Made by a program: the position numbers and the translations under genes
Assembly: GCA_041558415.1 (NCBI GenBank)
Contig: JBFFEY010000074.1
Coordinates: forward strand, 1 to 13,744
Reading direction: 5' to 3'
From: SG8-39 sp041558415
GTDB taxonomy: Bacteria; Pseudomonadota; Gammaproteobacteria; Burkholderiales; SG8-39
Length of the DNA stretch: 13,744 nucleotides
Shown here: one piece after another, positions 6,997 to 13,744 of the stretch
Layout of the letters: each line of letters starts with the position of its first letter
Numbering within the stretch: position 1 is the stretch's first letter
Notes under the pieces: model-generated
What the model was told of the DNA's origin: nothing
The model's database searches: none
Seen by the model: the letters and a program-made list of their open reading frames with translations, nothing else

Positions 6997-7989
6997 TCAG
7001 GCCGCGTGATAGCGCGTCACGCGCTCGACCTCGTTCTTCGAGCCGAGCATGACGCCGATGCGCTGATGCAGCCGCTGCGGCTGCACATCCAGGATGCGCT
7101 GCCTGCCGTCGGTGGCCGCACCGCCGGCCTGCTCGACGATGAAGGCCATCGGATTGGCCTCGTACATCAGACGCAGGCGTCCTTCGGTGTTCTTCGCATC
7201 ACGCGGGTACATGAAGATGCCGCCGCGCGACAGCACGCGGTAGACATCGGCCACCATCGAAGCCACCCAGCGCATGTTGAAGTCGCGCCCGCGCACGCCG
7301 TCCTTGCCGGCGAGGCATTCGTCGATGTAGCGCCGCACCGGCGGCTCCCAGCGCCGCATGTTGGAGGCGTTGATGGCGAACTCGGAGGTTTCCTCCGGAA
7401 TGCGGATGTCGTCCTGCGTCTGCACGAAGGAGCCGACGTAAGGGTCCAGCATGAAACCGTGCGTGCCGTCGCCGACGGTGAGCAGCAGCAGCGTCGACGG
7501 GCCGTAGAGGGCGAATCCGGCCGCGACCTGGCTGCGGCCCGGCTGCAGAAAGGCCTTCTCGTCGGGCTCCGTCACGCCCTCGGGGCAGCGCAGCACCGAG
7601 AAGATCGAGCCGACCGAGATGTTGATGTCGATGTTGGACGAGCCGTCGAGCGGATCGATGAGCAACAAATACTGGCCGCGCGGGTGCGGCAAGGGAATGG
7701 GGATCGGCGCCTCCGTCTCCTCGGAGGCCACCGCGGCGAGGCTGCCGCCCCATTCGTTAGCCTCGATGAGGATCTCGTTCGACAGCACGTCGAGACGCTT
7801 CTGCGCCTCGTTTTGCACGTTCTGCGTGCCGAGCACGTCGCCGGCGCCGATCAGCTTGCCCTTGTTGACCTGGATGCTGATCGCCTTGCAGGCCCGGGCG
7901 CAGGTCTCGATCAGCAGGCGCAAATCGGCATCGATCTTGCCGTCCCGCTGTCGCGTGATGAGAAATTTGGTGAGCGTCGTCGGTCGCAT
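6997..7989 (-). CDS. fbp: Fructose-1,6-bisphosphatase, class I
   Basis: Hydrolyses fructose 1,6-bisphosphate to fructose 6-phosphate in gluconeogenesis and, in autotrophs, the Calvin cycle; cytoplasmic and Mg-dependent. The 330-residue length is normal. Metal and substrate motifs: ASEE (88-91), IDPLDGSSNIDINISVG (111-127) and the C-terminal GRLRLMYEANPMAFIVEQAGG. Two ATGs compete: 7995 has GGAGA directly against it, while 7989 has the same GGAG at a proper 7-base spacing, so 7989 is preferred. Nearest upstream gene is htpX on the same strand, about 120 bases away with a hairpin between, so fbp probably has its own promoter. No phosphoribulokinase or RuBisCO is present to suggest a Calvin-cycle setting. 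Confidence 0.97.
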   Translation of the reverse strand: MRPTTLTKFLITRQRDGKIDADLRLLIETCARACKAISIQVNKGKLIGAGDVLGTQNVQNEAQKRLDVLSNEILIEANEWGGSLAAVASEETEAPIPIPLPHPRGQYLLLIDPLDGSSNIDINISVGSIFSVLRCPEGVTEPDEKAFLQPGRSQVAAGFALYGPSTLLLLTVGDGTHGFMLDPYVGSFVQTQDDIRIPEETSEFAINASNMRRWEPPVRRYIDECLAGKDGVRGRDFNMRWVASMVADVYRVLSRGGIFMYPRDAKNTEGRLRLMYEANPMAFIVEQAGGAATDGRQRILDVQPQRLHQRIGVMLGSKNEVERVTRYHAA

Positions 7990-8015
7990 GCACATTCTCC
8001 GGTGCGCCCGGGTGG

Positions 8016-8045
8016 GCGGCCCCGCCGATATTCTGCGGGGGCCGC
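8016..8045 (-). terminator. Hairpin between htpX and fbp
   Basis: GCGGCCCCGC, nine bases and GCGGGGGCCGC form a 10-bp stem with one bulged G. It sits about 70 bases after the htpX stop and 27 bases before the fbp start. It may end the htpX transcript or structure the fbp leader; no T-run is present. Confidence 0.4.
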
Positions 8046-8113
8046 ACGCGGGTCAAGTGCGCTAGCTCAACTGACGCGCAGAAGTGCCGCGCCGGCTGCG
8101 CGGGGGCCGCGGT

Positions 8114-8983
8114 TCAGGCGCGTGCCTGCAGCGCTGCGATGCGCTGTTCGATCGGGGGGTGGGTCGAAAACAGCGCCATGATGCCGCCGCGGCCGCTGAT
8201 ACCCGACGATTCGAACGAGCGCGGCAGGTCGCCGGGTTCGAGTCCGCCGAGCCGCGCGAGCGCCGCCATCATCGGACGCGGCGAACCGAGCAGCGCCGCC
8301 GCGCCGGCGTCGGCGCGGAACTCGCGCTGGCGCGAGAACCAGGCGACGATGATCGACGCCAGCACGCCGAACACGATGTCGCAGATGATGACCGCGACGT
8401 AGTAGCCCGGACCGACACCGCGCTCGGTCTTGAACAGGACCCGGTCGACGAAGAAGCCCACCACCCGGGAGAGGAAGACGACGAAAGTGTTGACCACACC
8501 CTGGATCAGCGCCAGCGTCACCATGTCGCCGTTTGCGACGTGCGCTACCTCGTGCCCCAGCACCGCCTCGACTTCCTCGCGGTTCATCGATTCCAGCAGG
8601 CCGGTCGACACGGCGACCAGCGCATCGTTCTTGAAGGCGCCGGTGGCGAAGGCATTCGGCGCGCCGCCGTAGACCGCCACCTCCGGCATGCCGATCTGCG
8701 CGCGGTCGGCGAGCTTGCGCACGGTGTCGACCAGCCAGGCCTCGGTCGGGCCTTCCGAGCCGTTGATGACCTGCGCACCGGTCGACCACTTGGCCATCGG
8801 CTTGGACATCAACAGCGAGATGATGGCGCCGGCGAAGCCGACGATGGCCGAGAACACGAGCAGGGCGCCGAGGTCGATGCCCTCCTGCTTGAGGAAATGG
8901 CCGACGCCGAAGACGTTCATAAAGATCCCGAGCACCACCAGCACGGCGAGGTTGGTCCCGAGAAAAAGTACGATGCGCTTCAT
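8114..8983 (-). CDS. htpX: Membrane zinc metalloprotease HtpX
   Basis: Inner-membrane M48 endopeptidase that degrades misfolded membrane proteins together with FtsH. The 289-residue length is standard. Two N-terminal membrane segments (about 4-24 and 38-58), zinc motif HEVAH (144-148), third ligand Glu221 in EFRAD, two further hydrophobic segments (about 155-177 and 195-216) and the STHPP ending are all present. The Shine-Dalgarno AAAGGAA lies five bases before the ATG at 8983, fixing the start. In E. coli the gene is CpxR and heat-shock controlled; I could not recognise a sigma-32 or Cpx box in the 115 bases upstream. A TATGCT hexamer near 9031 on the minus strand is a possible but weak -10. 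Confidence 0.97.
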   Translation of the reverse strand: MKRIVLFLGTNLAVLVVLGIFMNVFGVGHFLKQEGIDLGALLVFSAIVGFAGAIISLLMSKPMAKWSTGAQVINGSEGPTEAWLVDTVRKLADRAQIGMPEVAVYGGAPNAFATGAFKNDALVAVSTGLLESMNREEVEAVLGHEVAHVANGDMVTLALIQGVVNTFVVFLSRVVGFFVDRVLFKTERGVGPGYYVAVIICDIVFGVLASIIVAWFSRQREFRADAGAAALLGSPRPMMAALARLGGLEPGDLPRSFESSGISGRGGIMALFSTHPPIEQRIAALQARA

Positions 8984-9077
8984 GGTTTCCTTTCAGCGGT
9001 GGCAGTGGCCGCGCGCAACGGGCGCGCAGCATACCGGATCCGCTCGACTAGGTGGTGACGGGCGGCGGAAACTTCAA

Positions 9078-9101
9078 GAGCGGCCCAGCCCCTCGGCGCT
9101 C
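9078..9101 (-). terminator. Candidate intrinsic terminator of the GMC gene
   Basis: On the minus strand GAGCGCC pairs with GGCCGCTC with one bulge, directly after the GMC stop codon, and is followed by the T-rich TTGAAGTTT. Stem quality is moderate. It would separate the GMC gene from htpX downstream. Confidence 0.35.
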
Positions 9102-10722
9102 AGCCCGCCTCGCGCACGAAGGCGGCGCCCTTTTCGGCAATCACGTAGGTCGGCGCATTGGTGTTGCCCGAGGTGATGCGCGGCATGACCGAGGCGTCGA
9201 TCACGCGCAGCGCCTGGACGCCATGCACGCGCAACCGGTCGTCCACCACCGCCTGCGGGTCGTTGCCCATCTTGCAGCTGCCGACGGGATGGAAGATGGT
9301 CGTGCCCAGCTCGCCGGCGGCGCGCGCCAGCGCCTGGCCGCTTTGCACCGCGCCGCCCGGGCGGAACTCGACCGGGTTGTAGCGCGACAGCGCCTTCGCC
9401 GCCATGATGCGTCGCGTGTAGCGCATTGCGTCGGCGGCGATGCGGCGATCCTCCTCGGTCGCGAGGTAGTTCAGCTTGATCTCGGGGTGCGCCTCGGGGT
9501 CGGGCGAGGTGATCCGCACCCAGCCGCGGGAGGTCGGGCGCAGGTTGCAGACACTCGGCGTGATCGCCGGGAACGGGTGCAGCGGATCACCGAACTTGTC
9601 GAGCGACAGAGGCTGCACGTGCCATTCGATGTTCGGGGTCGGCTGCGACGGTTCGCTCCTGGCGAAGGCGCCGAGCTGCGAAGGCGGCATGGTGAGCGGT
9701 CCGGTGCGGAACAGGAAGTACTGCGCCCCCATCAGCAGCCGGCCCAGGCGGCTATTGGCGCGTTCGTTCAGCGTGCGCGCGTTGCTGACCTTGTACTGCA
9801 TGCGGATCTGCAGATGGTCGTGCAGGTTCTCGCCAACGCCCGGCAGCTCGTGGACCACGGGAATGCCATGCGCGCCGAGCAGCGCTGCGGGACCGACCCC
9901 CGAGAGCTGCAGCAGCTGCGGCGAGCCGATGGCGCCGGCGGCGAGCAGCGTTTCGCGGCGTGCGGCGGCAAAGCGGTGGCCGTGCTCGGCATGCGAGAAT
10001 TCGACGCCTGTGCAGCGTCGGCCGCCATCGCGCGACTCGACGCGCAGCCGGCGCACCAGGGCCCCGGGCAGGACCGTCAGGTTGCCGCGCCGGCGCACCG
10101 GCTTGAGGAAGGCGTCGGTGGCGCTCCAGCGCTGGCCGACGTGCTGGTTCATCTGGAAATAGGCGCAGCCGAAGTTGTCACCGCCGTTGAAGGCCTTGAC
10201 CGAAGGGATGCCGCACTCGGCCGCGGCCTCGCGCCAGGCGTCGAGAATCTCCCAGGCCACGCGCGGATCCTCGACCCGCAGCTCGCCGCCGACGCCGTAG
10301 CCGTCTGCGTCGCCGTACTCATAATCCTCGAGGCGCCGAAACACGGGCAGCACCTCGTCCCAGGACCAGCCGCGGTTGCCGAGCGCGCTCCAGTGATCCC
10401 AGTCTTCGCGCTGTCCGCGCATATAGATCATGGCGTTGATCGACGAACAACCGCCCAGCACCCGGCCGCGCGCGTACGGCAGCGAACGTCCCGCGAGATG
10501 CTCGTCGGGCGCCGTCTGGTAGCACCAGTCGGTGCGCGGGTTGCCGATCGTGTACAGGTAGCCGATCGGGATGCGGATCCAGACCCAGTCGTCGTCGCCG
10601 CCCGCCTCGAGCAGCAGCACCGAGCGCCGCGGATCCGCCGACAGGCGGTTGGCGAGCAGGCAACCGGCGCTGCCTGCGCCGATCACGATGTAGTCGTAGC
10701 TGCCGAACGGGGTGTCCGCCAT
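9100..10722 (-). CDS. GMC-family FAD oxidoreductase (choline/alcohol dehydrogenase type)
   Basis: A 540-residue glucose-methanol-choline oxidoreductase. The N-terminal FAD-binding turn is GAGSAG (15-20) with LLLEAGG (37-42). The GMC signature GRVLGGCSSINAMIYMRG (86-103) follows. Catalytic residues are His478 in FHPVGSCKMG and the Asn in SGNTNAPT (518-525). No signal peptide or twin-arginine motif is present, so it is cytoplasmic or membrane-peripheral. Close relatives include BetA choline dehydrogenase and AlkJ alcohol dehydrogenase. No betaine aldehyde dehydrogenase or alk genes adjoin it, so I leave the substrate open: oxidation of a primary alcohol is the likely reaction type. It is divergent from the DUF547 gene with 45 bases between the starts. 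The Shine-Dalgarno is weak. Confidence 0.93.
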   Translation of the reverse strand: MADTPFGSYDYIVIGAGSAGCLLANRLSADPRRSVLLLEAGGDDDWVWIRIPIGYLYTIGNPRTDWCYQTAPDEHLAGRSLPYARGRVLGGCSSINAMIYMRGQREDWDHWSALGNRGWSWDEVLPVFRRLEDYEYGDADGYGVGGELRVEDPRVAWEILDAWREAAAECGIPSVKAFNGGDNFGCAYFQMNQHVGQRWSATDAFLKPVRRRGNLTVLPGALVRRLRVESRDGGRRCTGVEFSHAEHGHRFAAARRETLLAAGAIGSPQLLQLSGVGPAALLGAHGIPVVHELPGVGENLHDHLQIRMQYKVSNARTLNERANSRLGRLLMGAQYFLFRTGPLTMPPSQLGAFARSEPSQPTPNIEWHVQPLSLDKFGDPLHPFPAITPSVCNLRPTSRGWVRITSPDPEAHPEIKLNYLATEEDRRIAADAMRYTRRIMAAKALSRYNPVEFRPGGAVQSGQALARAAGELGTTIFHPVGSCKMGNDPQAVVDDRLRVHGVQALRVIDASVMPRITSGNTNAPTYVIAEKGAAFVREAG

Positions 10723-10740
10723 GGGATGCTCGCAGCCGCT

Positions 10741-10750
10741 ATTCTAAAAT
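10741..10750. promoter_or_regulatory. Divergent -10-like elements between the GMC and DUF547 genes
   Basis: The 45-bp gap has one AT-rich patch. It reads TAAAAT on the plus strand (10745-10750) and TAGAAT on the minus strand (10746-10741), each one mismatch from TATAAT. Neither has a good -35 at the right distance. Transcription for the two genes probably starts from this patch, but the exact sites are uncertain. Confidence 0.3.
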
Positions 10751-10767
10751 GGCGCGGGAAATTCGCG

Positions 10768-11535
10768 ATGCCCGACACGAGGGACCCGACCGAGCAGCTC
10801 TACCAGGCGTTGCAGCATGTGCGCGCGGTGCACTTCGACCCCGCTGGGCGCGCCGGCGACTATGTCGCCCTGCGGCGGGTCGAAAACGCGTATCGCCTCG
10901 AGGCCGCGATCGCGGCACTGGCGAACTTTGATCCGCGCAGCCTGCCGATCTCGGAGCCGATCGCGTTCTGGTTGAACGCCTACAATGCCAGCGTGGTGCT
11001 CGCGGCGCGCAGCTGCGCGCAGGGCGAGCCGGTGAGCGGTATCCCCGGGCTGTTCGACCGGCCGCGCCTGACGGTCGCCGGGCGGGCGTTTGCGCTCGAC
11101 GACATTGAACACGGCATGCTGCGGGGCAACGCGCCGAAGTACGGGCGCTGGAGCGGTCCGCTGGCGCGCGATGACCCGCGGCTCGCGCTGGCGCCGCGCC
11201 TGTACGACGAGCGCGTGCATTTCGCACTGTTCTCGGCCTGCCGCTCTTCACGGCCGCTGCGCGCGTTCCGGCCGGAGGCGCTGGGCGATCAGCTCGAGGC
11301 CGCCGTGCGCGAATGCGTGCGCCAGGAGGTGCGGGTCGCGGACGATGGCGCCTGGATCGAGGTGCCGCGCCTGTTCAAGTGGTATCCGGATGATTTTGGC
11401 GGCGAGCGTGGAGTGGTCGATTTCGTGCTCGCGCGGTTTGACGACGAGGCGCTGATCGACCGGGTCGATGTCCGGCGCGGCGACGTGAAGCTCGTCTACA
11501 CGGCGTTCGACTGGACGCTCAACCAGCGCGAGTAA
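10768..11535 (+). CDS. DUF547-domain protein
   Basis: A 255-residue protein covered almost entirely by a DUF547 domain, recognised by AFWLNAYNA (66-74), DDIEHGMLR (111-119), HFALFSACRSSRPLR (151-165), RLFKWYPDDFGG (201-212) and DWTLN near the end. DUF547 has no assigned activity; a papain-like fold has been proposed for it. From memory, most members read SCPPLR where this one reads SSRPLR, so a conserved Cys is Ser159-161 here while another Cys (158) is close by. No signal peptide is present, unlike many exported relatives. The start at 10768 is supported by GGGAA about eight bases upstream. It is divergent from the GMC gene and may share its promoter region. Confidence 0.88.
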   Translation: MPDTRDPTEQLYQALQHVRAVHFDPAGRAGDYVALRRVENAYRLEAAIAALANFDPRSLPISEPIAFWLNAYNASVVLAARSCAQGEPVSGIPGLFDRPRLTVAGRAFALDDIEHGMLRGNAPKYGRWSGPLARDDPRLALAPRLYDERVHFALFSACRSSRPLRAFRPEALGDQLEAAVRECVRQEVRVADDGAWIEVPRLFKWYPDDFGGERGVVDFVLARFDDEALIDRVDVRRGDVKLVYTAFDWTLNQRE

Positions 11536-11713
11536 CGCCGCGCCCGGCCTGCCAAAGGTTTCGCGGCCGCTGCAATCGCGCCGTCGGCGCCGTGCGCCGC
11601 AACAGCCCGCAATTGGGGTCGGGGCACCCGGGATCGCGAGATTTCGCGGCTGGAGCGGCGGGTGCGGAGGCGCTTGCGGGCGTGAACATGGCGGCCGGGC
11701 GTCGGGCTGCAAT

Positions 11714-11732
11714 CGACCCAAAGCGGTCGTTC
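11714..11732 (+). repeat. Short repeat copy A (CGACCC-nn-AGCGG type)
   Basis: CGACCCAAAGCGGTCGTTC. A diverged copy in the same orientation is at 13627-13645. It resembles a dispersed motif I have seen often in proteobacterial intergenic DNA (GACCC, two or three bases, AGCGG, then a GTC/GAC-rich end), but I cannot assign a named family. The two copies bracket the M16 gene. Confidence 0.4.
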
Positions 11733-11845
11733 ACGCGAGTGCCTAAAGACGCCCTAGACCACCGGGTTGAAAGAAAGAGCTCGAATATCCCGCGACTTAC
11801 CTCAAGACAGGGCTGGCGGAACTGCGGATCCTCGCGGTTGTGGGA

Positions 11846-11874
11846 TTGGTGGTGTACAGCCGGCGTGATATACG
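11846..11874 (+). promoter_or_regulatory. Candidate extended -10 promoter for the M16 gene
   Basis: TTGGTG (11846-11851), 17 bases, TATACG (11869-11874), with TG one base before the -10 (TGATATACG), an extended -10. The -35 is weak at three of six matches. It lies about 55 bases before the gene's ribosome-binding site, in the right place for a single-gene transcript. Confidence 0.4.
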
Positions 11875-11935
11875 CCCCGGTGCCGAGGCACCGAACGACA
11901 GATGCAGTGCACAGCGGCTGAGGGGGGGACATTCG

Positions 11936-13459
11936 ATGCCCGAGCTTCACTGGACCGAGGTGGACCACGTCACGGTCATTTGGGCCGACGTGGCCGGGCC
12001 GTTTCGCGCCGGGCTGCTGTTTCGCACGGGGTGGGCAGACGAAACGTTGATCACGTCGGGCTATACGCATCTCATCGAGCATATGGCTTTGTCGGCGATG
12101 TCCGACACGATGGACCGCCATAACGGTACCGTCGACGGTGTAACGACCGGCTTCTTCACTGTTGGGCAGCCGCAAGAGGTGTCCGCGTTTCTCGCGAATG
12201 TCTGTGATGCCCTGACCTCGCTGCCCAGCGGGCGACTCGAAAGCGAAAAGCAGCTATTGGAAGCAGAAAAAGCAGGCCGGCCGCACGATGTCTGCTCGCA
12301 TCTGATGATGTGGCGGTACGGTGCCGCTGGACATGGCCTGTTCGGACTGCCCGAGCTGGGAATCCGCCGAGCGACCTTGGAGCAGCTGCAGGTGTATGCG
12401 GCTCAGCGATTCACCAGCGAAAACGCCGTACTCTGGCTTACCGGGCCGCCGCCGGACGACCTTCGCTTCGGGCTGCCACGCGGCACAAAACTGGAACTCC
12501 CTCGACTCGCGCCGATTCAAAAGTCCTTCCCCAGTTGGTTTCTGGACAATGCATGCGGAGGCGTCGCGGCCGGTGGGACGCTGCCACGCCGCTGCGCGTC
12601 CACAATGTTCGGCGATATCGCCTTGGCGCGCCTGCGTAAGCGATTGCGCAACGAACAAGCGGTGAGCTACGCACCAAGCGTCATGTATTACCCTCTCGAC
12701 GCCGATGTCGCTCATCTGGTGCTTTATGCGGATTCCGATGCGGCTCGCCGGGCAGAACTGTCCCAGGCGTTTGGAGAAGTCGTTACGCAGCTCAGAGAGA
12801 TCGACGAGTCTGAAGTCGAGGCCGCACGCACGCGCATCCGCGAGCACTGGAGCGGACCCGTAGCGCCGCCGGATGCGGATCGAATGGCGGCCGAGGTTCA
12901 GCGGGCAGCCATGGACTGGATCTTCGGGAAAGCGTTCCAACCGTGGGCGTCCCTGGCAGCCGAGTTTGCGTCGGCTACCAAGGGTGACGTTATGGCGGTG
13001 GGTCGCGAGCTGCAGTCAACGGTAATGTTCGCGTTGCCTAGCGACGCAAAATTGGAAACATGGTGTGGCAAACAGGCGCCAATATCGACGGTGCCCGTCG
13101 TACAGGGGCGGGAGATCCGCAGCATCGATGCGCCCATTCGGCAAGAACTCCTCGTGTACGGTCCGGACGGAGTGAGCTTGATTTTCCCGGACGGTTCACA
13201 CTGCACGGTTCGCTATGCGCAACTCGCGGCAGCGCTTCACTACGGTGACGGATGCGTCGCGCTTGTCGGCTCCGATGCGGCCGTAGTGACGATTGAACCA
13301 ACGCTATGGCAAGACGGGCGCGACGTCGGTCGCAGGATTTGCGCTAGAGTTTCAGCTCACCTGTTGGTCGAATATCCTTCCCGGCCTGCGGACGTCATCC
13401 CCAAACCGACCACTACTGCATGGCAACGTTTTCTCGCGCACGTGGGCTTGGGCGACTGA
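11936..13459 (+). CDS. M16 (insulinase-like) metallopeptidase with C-terminal extension
   Basis: A 507-residue protein with the inverted zinc motif HxxEH (HLIEH, 45-49), then the paired glutamates Glu104 and Glu111 seven apart (LESEKQLLEAEKAG), as in pitrilysin, where the second binds zinc. The first M16 half spans about 1-175; the second, about 205-400, lacks the zinc motif, as usual for the inactive half. Residues about 410-507 are an added beta-rich region (LLVYGPDGVSLIFPDGS...) that looks like a small PH-like or other binding domain. No signal peptide, so probably cytoplasmic. ATG 11936 has the G-rich Shine-Dalgarno AGGGGGGGA six bases upstream; the frame is open from 11840. Codon use is more AT-tolerant than in the rest of the window, and the wording recalls actinobacterial M16 proteins, so horizontal transfer is likely. 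Substrate unknown. Confidence 0.85.
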   Translation: MPELHWTEVDHVTVIWADVAGPFRAGLLFRTGWADETLITSGYTHLIEHMALSAMSDTMDRHNGTVDGVTTGFFTVGQPQEVSAFLANVCDALTSLPSGRLESEKQLLEAEKAGRPHDVCSHLMMWRYGAAGHGLFGLPELGIRRATLEQLQVYAAQRFTSENAVLWLTGPPPDDLRFGLPRGTKLELPRLAPIQKSFPSWFLDNACGGVAAGGTLPRRCASTMFGDIALARLRKRLRNEQAVSYAPSVMYYPLDADVAHLVLYADSDAARRAELSQAFGEVVTQLREIDESEVEAARTRIREHWSGPVAPPDADRMAAEVQRAAMDWIFGKAFQPWASLAAEFASATKGDVMAVGRELQSTVMFALPSDAKLETWCGKQAPISTVPVVQGREIRSIDAPIRQELLVYGPDGVSLIFPDGSHCTVRYAQLAAALHYGDGCVALVGSDAAVVTIEPTLWQDGRDVGRRICARVSAHLLVEYPSRPADVIPKPTTTAWQRFLAHVGLGD

Positions 13460-13541
13460 AGTGCGACGTTATGGTTGCCGCCAGGGAAACGGTGCTTTCA
13501 ATGCTACGCGCCGACCACGATTCCGAAGGCCAGCCATAAAT

Positions 13542-13579
13542 TGACGCGGTTGCTCTGCCGCGGAGCGTCAGGTTCTTTT
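13542..13579 (+). terminator. Candidate intrinsic terminator of the M16 gene
   Basis: TGACGC (13542-13547) and GCGTCA (13565-13570) pair perfectly around an inner partly paired loop, and TTCTTTT follows at 13573-13579. It lies about 80 bases after the M16 stop. The T-run makes it the best intrinsic-type terminator in the window, though the stem is short. Confidence 0.42.
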
Positions 13580-13626
13580 GGATGTTCGCTATTGGCCGTT
13601 AGGGGCCCGACCGGGCCGGCCGGAAC

Positions 13627-13645
13627 CGACCCCGAGCGGACATCG
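13627..13645 (+). repeat. Short repeat copy B (CGACCC-nn-AGCGG type)
   Basis: CGACCCCGAGCGGACATCG, matching copy A at the CGACCC and AGCGG blocks, with the same spacing and orientation. It is flanked by ACCGA and TCGGT, which are complementary, so this copy can also form a small hairpin. The match is short and diverged, so shared origin is plausible, not proven. Confidence 0.35.
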
Positions 13646-13744
13646 GTCTAGCCAGTGTTCTTGAGGCAATTTGCGCCAAGAAAGCCTCTGAAAGCTGGTG
13701 CTAGACTGCACAAGGCTCGCAGGCATGGGAGGGCTTGTGAGAGG

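Larger units (their letters stand above)
11536..11935. other. 400-bp spacer between the DUF547 and M16 genes
   Basis: No gene is supported here. Open frames on both strands are short, lack ribosome-binding sites and have unconvincing composition. The GC content falls visibly from about 11700 rightward, which I take as the boundary of an acquired segment. It holds one copy of a short dispersed-type repeat (11714-11732) and a candidate promoter (11846-11874), both listed separately. Confidence 0.6.
13460..13744. other. Right-edge non-coding tail
   Basis: No gene is supported. A candidate terminator (13542-13579) and repeat copy B (13627-13645) lie here, with a GC-rich self-complementary stretch around 13602-13622 (GGCCCGACCGGGCC, then CCGGCCGG). 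An ATG at 13726 opens a frame that runs off the window after six codons; it could begin another gene, but there is too little to judge. Confidence 0.5.

Noticed and set aside
7006..8181. Plus-strand frame of 391 codons opposite fbp and the end of htpX
   Set aside because: Antisense to two certain genes, with no family features.
9052..11535. Plus-strand frame open for 827 codons across the whole GMC gene and into DUF547
   Set aside because: Its first two thirds are antisense to a complete GMC oxidoreductase with all motifs; such open antisense frames are typical of GC-rich codon use. Only the part from 10768 is a real gene.
11519..12175. Minus-strand frame of 218 codons across the spacer and start of the M16 gene
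   Set aside because: No domain, no ribosome-binding site, and it overlaps the M16 coding region antisense; the NDRFGS stretch comes from the short repeat.

Overview
This is a GC-rich chromosomal stretch from a proteobacterium. Gene content (pdxH, class I fructose-1,6-bisphosphatase, htpX, a small SWIB protein, a DUF547 protein, a GMC oxidoreductase) and protein style fit a beta- or neighbouring gammaproteobacterium, but no rRNA or tRNA is present to fix the taxon. I see no CRISPR array, prophage or complete insertion sequence.

Layout. (1) 1-822: a short non-coding edge with a 14-bp palindrome, then a stand-alone LolD/MacB-type ABC ATPase on the plus strand. (2) 4711 down to 806, minus strand: a tight cluster read as pdxH, an aminoglycoside-phosphotransferase-fold small-molecule kinase, a divergent enolase paralog and a D-2-hydroxyacid dehydrogenase. 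pdxH overlaps the kinase; kinase and enolase share a GTGA stop/start; enolase and dehydrogenase are separated only by an 84-bp inverted-repeat element whose arms are translated into both proteins. (3) 4770-6912, plus strand: a SAM methyltransferase coupled by ATGA to a metallo-beta-lactamase-fold hydrolase, then a SWIB-domain protein with its own promoter. (4) 10722 down to 6997, minus strand: a GMC flavin oxidoreductase, htpX and fbp, probably separate transcripts. (5) 10768-11535, plus strand: a DUF547 protein divergent from the GMC gene. (6) 11536-13744: a 400-bp spacer, an M16 (insulinase-like) metallopeptidase with visibly lower GC and an unusual C-terminal extension, and a non-coding tail. 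This last block looks horizontally acquired and is bracketed by two diverged copies of a short repeat.

How the genes may work together. The most interesting unit is kinase + enolase paralog + dehydrogenase. These are the three reaction types that take hydroxypyruvate through glycerate and 2-phosphoglycerate to phosphoenolpyruvate. The enolase, however, has lost the conserved active-site His (Ala366) and changed the catalytic Glu to Asp (Asp165), so I infer a parallel pathway on a related 2-hydroxy acid rather than glycolysis. The second notable item is the perfect 29-bp inverted repeat at 1731-1814. Each arm carries GGGGTCAGACCCC (or its complement) and an exact DnaA-box consensus. The element supplies the last nine codons of the enolase and the first nine of the dehydrogenase.
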